Assembly (NCBI GenBank): GCA_950295325.1
Contig: OX485807.1
Span: 43,244,440-43,308,439, forward strand
From: Polytrichum commune
Lineage: Eukaryota; Streptophyta; Polytrichopsida; Polytrichales; Polytrichaceae
Reading direction: 5' to 3'
Length of the DNA stretch: 64,000 nt
Of this stretch, positions 59,711 through 64,000 are shown in pieces. Under the pieces are notes generated by a model. The model saw nothing but the letters and a program-made list of their open reading frames with translations. It had not been told where the DNA came from and did no database searches. How positions within the stretch are numbered: position 1 is the first letter of the stretch; each line of letters begins with the position of its first letter. The translations under genes and the position numbers were made by a program.

Positions 59711-59807
59711 AAATTATTTCAATTTGTCTTGTTGTTTGGAATGTAAATAATGAAGGGTAGGGTTTCATTCCCCGAACCCTGATTGTTTTCCTAAATCTAA
59801 ATCGTAG

Positions 59808-62800
59808 AAGGTGGGCTATAGGCTTAGATTTCAGGTTCTCCCATTATGTGGTTGTTGAATATATGGGGTTCGGGACCGAACCCTTCATTTGGAGGTCCCT
59901 AAGTGGCCTCATTTCAGGTTAGAATCTTACACTTTGAAGCCTCGGCTCTACATTGAGATTTCGGGTGCTTACTTTATATATGTGTAGTTGGCCTCAATTC
60001 AGGTTAGAATCTAACACCTTGAAGGAAGGCTATAGGCTCATATTTCAGGTTCTCGCATTATGAGGCTATCCAATATATGGGGTTCGGGACCGAACCCTTC
60101 ATTTGCAGGTGAATAAGTGGCCTCATTTCAGGTTGGAAGCTAACGAATGAAGCCTCGGTTCTAGGTTGAGATTTCGGGTGCTCACTTTGTATAAGTCCAG
60201 ATGGCCTCATTTCAGGTTAGAATCTAACACTTTGAAGCCTCGGCTCTACATTGAGATTTCGGGTGCTAAGTTTATATAAGTCTAGTTGGCCTCATTTCAG
60301 GTTAGAATCTAACACTTTGAAGCCTCGGCTCTACTTTGAGAATTCGTGTGCTCACTTTATATATGTCTAGTTGGCCTCATTTCAGGTTGGAATCTTACAA
60401 TTAGAGGCCTCCTCTCTAGGTTCAAATTTTAGGTGATCAATCTATGTTGTCTTAGTTGGCCTCATTTCGGGTTAGAATCTAAGTTTTTGAAAGTGGCATA
60501 TAGGCTTAGACATCAGGTTATCACTTTATGTGGAAGTCCAATATATGGGTTTCGGGACCGAAACCTTCCTTTGGAGGTCCCTGGGTGGCCTCATTTCAAC
60601 TTAGAAACGAACACTTTGAAGCCTCGGCTCCACTTTGAGATTTCGGGTGCTCACTTTATGTATGTCTTGTTGGCCTCATTTCAGGTTAGAATCTTGAATT
60701 TGAAGGTGGGCTATAGGCTAAAATTTCAGGTTCTCACTCTATGTTGATTTAGTTCGCCTCCTTTAAGGTTAGAATCTAACTCTTTGAAAGTGGCCTATAG
60801 GCTTAGATCTCTGGTAGTCACTTTATGTGGGTGTCCAATATATGGGTTTCGGGACCGAAACCTTCCTTTTGAGGTCTAGAGGGTCAGACTCTGAGATCTC
60901 GGCGTCAAGGTTCAAATTACAGGTACTCACTTTATATAAGTCTAGTTGGCCTCATTTCAGGTTAGAGTCTTAAGCTTTGAAGCTTTGAGGATGGGCTCTA
61001 AGCTTAGATTTCATGTTCTCAGATTATGTGGCTGTCCAATATATGGGGTTCGGGACCGAAACCTTCATTTGGAGGTCCCTAGGCTGTCCAATATATGGGG
61101 TTCAGGACCTAAACCTTCCTTTGGCGGTCCCTAGGCTGTCCAATATATGGGGTTCGGGACCGAAACCTCCTTTTGGAGGTCCCTAGGTGGGCTCATTTGA
61201 ATTTAGAGACTACCACTCTCAAGCCTCGGTTCTACTTTGAGATTTCAAGTGCTCACTTTATATGTGTGTAGTTGGCCATATTTCAAGTTAGAATGTAGAA
61301 TTTGAGGATGGGCTCTAGGCTTAGATTTCAGGTCCTCACATTATGTGGCTGTCCAATATATGGGGTTCGGGACCGAACCCTTCATTTGGAGGTGCCTAAG
61401 TGGCCTCATTTCAGGTTAGAAGCTAACGAATGAAGCCTCGGTTCTAGGTTCAGATTTCGGGTGCTCACTTTATATAAGTCTACATGGCCTCATTTCAGGT
61501 TAGAATCTCACACCTTGAAGGAGGGCTATAGGCTCAGATTTCAAGTTCTCATAATTATGTGGCTGTCCAATATATGGGGTTCGGGACCGAACCCTTCATT
61601 TGGAGGTGCCTAAGTGGCGTCATTTCATGTTAGAAGCTAACGAATGAAGCCTCGGTTCTAGGTTCAGATTTCGGGTGCTCACTTTATATAAGTCTACATG
61701 GCCTCATTTCAGGTTAGAATCTCACACCTTGAAGGAGGGCTATAGGCTCAGATTTCAAGTTCTCATAATTATGTGGCTGTCCAATATATGGGGTTCGGGA
61801 CCGAACCCTTCATTTGGAGGTGCCTAAGTGGCGTCATTTTATGTTAGAAGCTAACGAATGAAGCCTCGGTTCTAGGTTCAGATTTCGGGTGCTCACTTTA
61901 TATAAGTCTACATGGCCTCATTTCAGGTTAGAATCTCACACCTTGAAGGAGGGCTATAGGCTCAGATTTCAAGTTCTCATAATTATGTGGCTGTCCAATA
62001 TATGGGGTTCGGGACCGAACCCTTCATTTGGAGGTGCCTAAGTGGCGTCATTTCATGTTAGAAGCTAACGAATGAAGCCTCGGTTCTAGGTTCAGATTTC
62101 GGGTGCTCACTTTATATAAGTCTACATGGCCTCATTTCAGGTTAGAATCTCACACCTTGAAGGAGGGCTATAGGCTCAGATTTCAAGTTCTCACATTATG
62201 TGGCTGTCCAATATATGGGGTTCGGGACCGAACCCTTCATTTGGAGGTGCCTAAGTGGCGTCATTTCAGGTTAAAAGCTAACGAATGAAGCCTCGGTTCT
62301 AGGTTCAGATTTCGGGTGCTCACTTTATATAAGTCTACATGGCCTCATTTCAGGTTAGAATCTCACACCTTGAAGCCTCGGCTCTACTTTGAGAATTCGG
62401 GTGCTCACTTTATATATGTCTAGTTGGCGTCATTTCAGGTTAGAATCTCACACCTTAAAGGAGGGCTATAGGCTCAGATTTCAAGTTCTCACATTATGTG
62501 GCTGTCCAATATATGGGGTTTGGGACCGAACCCTTCATTTGGAGGTGCCTAAGTGGCGTCATTTCAGGTTAGAAGCTAACGAATGAAGCCTCGGTTCTAG
62601 GTTCAGATTTCGGGTGCTCACTTTATATAAGTCTAGATATCCTCATTTCAGGTTAGAATCTCACACTTTGAAGCCTTGGCTCTACTTTGAGAATTCGGGT
62701 GCTCACTTTATATATGTGTAGTTGGCCTCATTTCAAGTTGGAATGTAGTATTTGAAGCTGGGCTCTAGGCTTAGATTTCACGTTCTCTGATTATGTGGCT

Positions 62801-63013
62801 GTCCAATATATATGGGGTTCGGGACCGAAACCTTCCTTGGGAGGTCCCTTGGTGGGCTCATTTCAACTTAGAAACTAACACTTTCAAGCCTCGGCTATAC
62901 TTTGAGATTTCAAATGCTCACTTTATATGTATGTAGTTGGCCTCATTTCAGGTTAGAATGTAGTACTTGAAGATGGGCTATAGGCTAAGATTTTAGGTTC
63001 TCATATTATATGG
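59808..63013 (+). repeat. Satellite array, 214-bp unit made of 86- and 128-bp modules
   Basis: In the most regular part, 'caccttgaag' recurs at 61,511, 61,725, 61,939 and 62,153, exactly 214 bp apart. An extra 86-bp module then gives 298 bp to the copy at 62,451. Module A contains 'gaagcctcggctctac' and 'cgggtgctcactttatat'. Module B contains 'gggctataggctcagattt' and the inverted-repeat box 'gggttcgggaccgaaccc'. The left part (59.8-61.3 kb) is more diverged and irregular. There is no coding content; short open frames are repeats of the same unit. Confidence 0.93.
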
Positions 63014-63162
63014 CTCTAATGGTTAGAGGTTAATTACAAAGCAACATTATCAATTTGGGTCAAATGATACTTACTTTGATCTACAATGTGTTGACTCTTT
63101 GGTAGGTGCATGGTATATCTTCGCCACCTTCGACATAAGTATCGGAGGGAAAGCTTCCAGAT

Positions 63163-64000
63163 ATGGATATACTAGAGGACGAGCATGAGGTAGAAGAAAA
63201 GTCTCTTGGAGATGATGCTCACTTTCTAGGTAGTGAGGATCAGATTCAGACTAGGCAAAAAGTTAACTCTGTGGCCACGATTACAAGCTTGAGATTTCAA
63301 CCAAACAGTTCTTCGCGATTTAATATTCCGTTGTGCAGATTGATGGCAATGCCAATGGTACGGCCAACTCTGGCATCCGATCTTGCTAAGCTCGAGCAAG
63401 AATTTGTACACGGATACAGGGAAGGCGCTTCGGTCTTTTATGTTACAATCACCAATGAAGACGGAAATACCCATGAAGTGACGGAAGCTGATAAAGCTTC
63501 TTGGGGTCCTATTTGGGACGCCAAAAACGCCATTTTCAACTCATTTCTCCTCTCGGATCCAGCGTTGGCTCCATTCACAAATTTGATGTTTTTTGTGTGC
63601 GACGGTAACCATAGGCGTCAAGCTTGGTTAAATCACATTGACAGACTTCACCGAACTGATGAGGATTGGCATTATTTGGTGGATTCAATTCTCCTGGACA
63701 CAAAGGGAAAAAATGGACTTGTTATGCAAGTCATGCACAACATAAACAAGTATGTTCATTCTCTTTTGATATATAATCTTTCATTGAAAATTCAATATGA
63801 TTTCACTTTCTTTCTTACTATGATAATCTAATATCTTCCATTTGATTTTTGTATTTAGACATATAGAGGACTCTCATGTGAAGACCAACATTGTCTATAC
63901 CCTCTTCGGGGTTCAGAAGTATGGTCTTATGTCAATTGAACAATTCAATGACATTTTGAGTCCAACCGACCTCAAAAAGGGCAAGAAGTCTCAGAAGACT
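63163..64000 (+). CDS. ParB/sulfiredoxin-like domain gene, 3' end outside window
   Basis: Exon 1 is 63163-63749 (ATG start; an in-frame stop lies shortly upstream). The intron runs from 63,750 to 63,858 and exon 2 is open from 63,859 to the window edge; phases agree. After an acidic N-terminus come MVRPTLASDLAKLEQEF, HGYREGASVFYVTI and then FFVCDGNHRRQAWLNHI. A GY...V.V strand followed by DGNHR..A matches the pattern of ParB N-terminal and sulfiredoxin-like folds, where the DG(N/H)HR loop forms the active or nucleotide-binding site. In bacteria and phages such domains act in DNA partition, as nucleases, or are fused to DNA methyltransferases. The C-terminal part in view is Lys-rich (SPTDLKKGKKSQK). 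The role in a plant is unknown. Confidence 0.55.

Noticed and set aside
59808..63013. CRISPR-like array
   Set aside because: Repeats are long, contiguous and diverged with no unique spacers; it is a eukaryotic satellite.

Overview
The window is nuclear DNA of a land plant. It has spliced genes with short GT-AG introns and a plant-type aldehyde oxidase. It also carries plant DNA transposons (CACTA, Mutator-like, hAT, pogo), plant-style satellites, a tRNA-derived SINE and telomere-like CCCTAAA motifs. The modest intron sizes, and two odd gene families in a TE-rich background, suggest a bryophyte or other seedless plant, but the species cannot be fixed from sequence alone.

Layout. Positions 3,871-12,551 (minus strand) hold one apparently intact 13-exon molybdo-flavoenzyme gene (aldehyde oxidase, 1,395 codons), rebuilt here exon by exon. 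Around it lie a deleted hAT element (2.0-2.6 kb, 8-bp target duplication) and a foldback Mutator-type element (13.2-14.4 kb, 9-bp duplication) about 620 bp upstream of the start codon. From 14.4 to 26 kb the sequence is AT-rich and nearly gene-free. It holds a pogo-like element whose empty site survives in a neighbouring repeat, a non-autonomous CACTA-like element carrying a SINE, and microsatellites. From 26.2 to 30.4 kb there is a broken SWIM-domain Mutator transposase and a small partner ORF, running into a ~175-bp satellite with a ~746-bp higher-order period.

From 32.3 to 35.0 kb lies a gene resembling an amino-methyltransferase, split by a solo LTR and followed by a 4.5-kb TCCGG-rich insertion flanked by a 121-bp duplication. 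From 39.7 to 53.5 kb is a large CACTA element with two divergently transcribed genes: TNP2-like (plus strand, open throughout) and TnpA-like (minus strand, interrupted by another solo LTR). Its right end is missing. From 54.1 to 58.7 kb is a more complete Mutator-like transposase with the same small partner protein seen at 26.7 kb. From 59.1 to 63.0 kb are a small basic/acidic protein gene and a 3.2-kb satellite (214-bp unit made of 86 + 128 bp). At 63.2 kb a gene with a ParB/sulfiredoxin-like motif begins and runs off the window.

How the parts relate. Three ~974-bp solo LTRs of one family, each with its own perfect 5-bp duplication, give a relative order of events. The methyltransferase-like gene and the CACTA TnpA-like exon both existed before the LTRs landed. 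The most unusual content is the pair of prokaryote-flavoured plant genes (ParB-like and methyltransferase-like), which may be two halves of one fused gene family, and the conserved small protein that accompanies the SWIM-domain Mutator elements.
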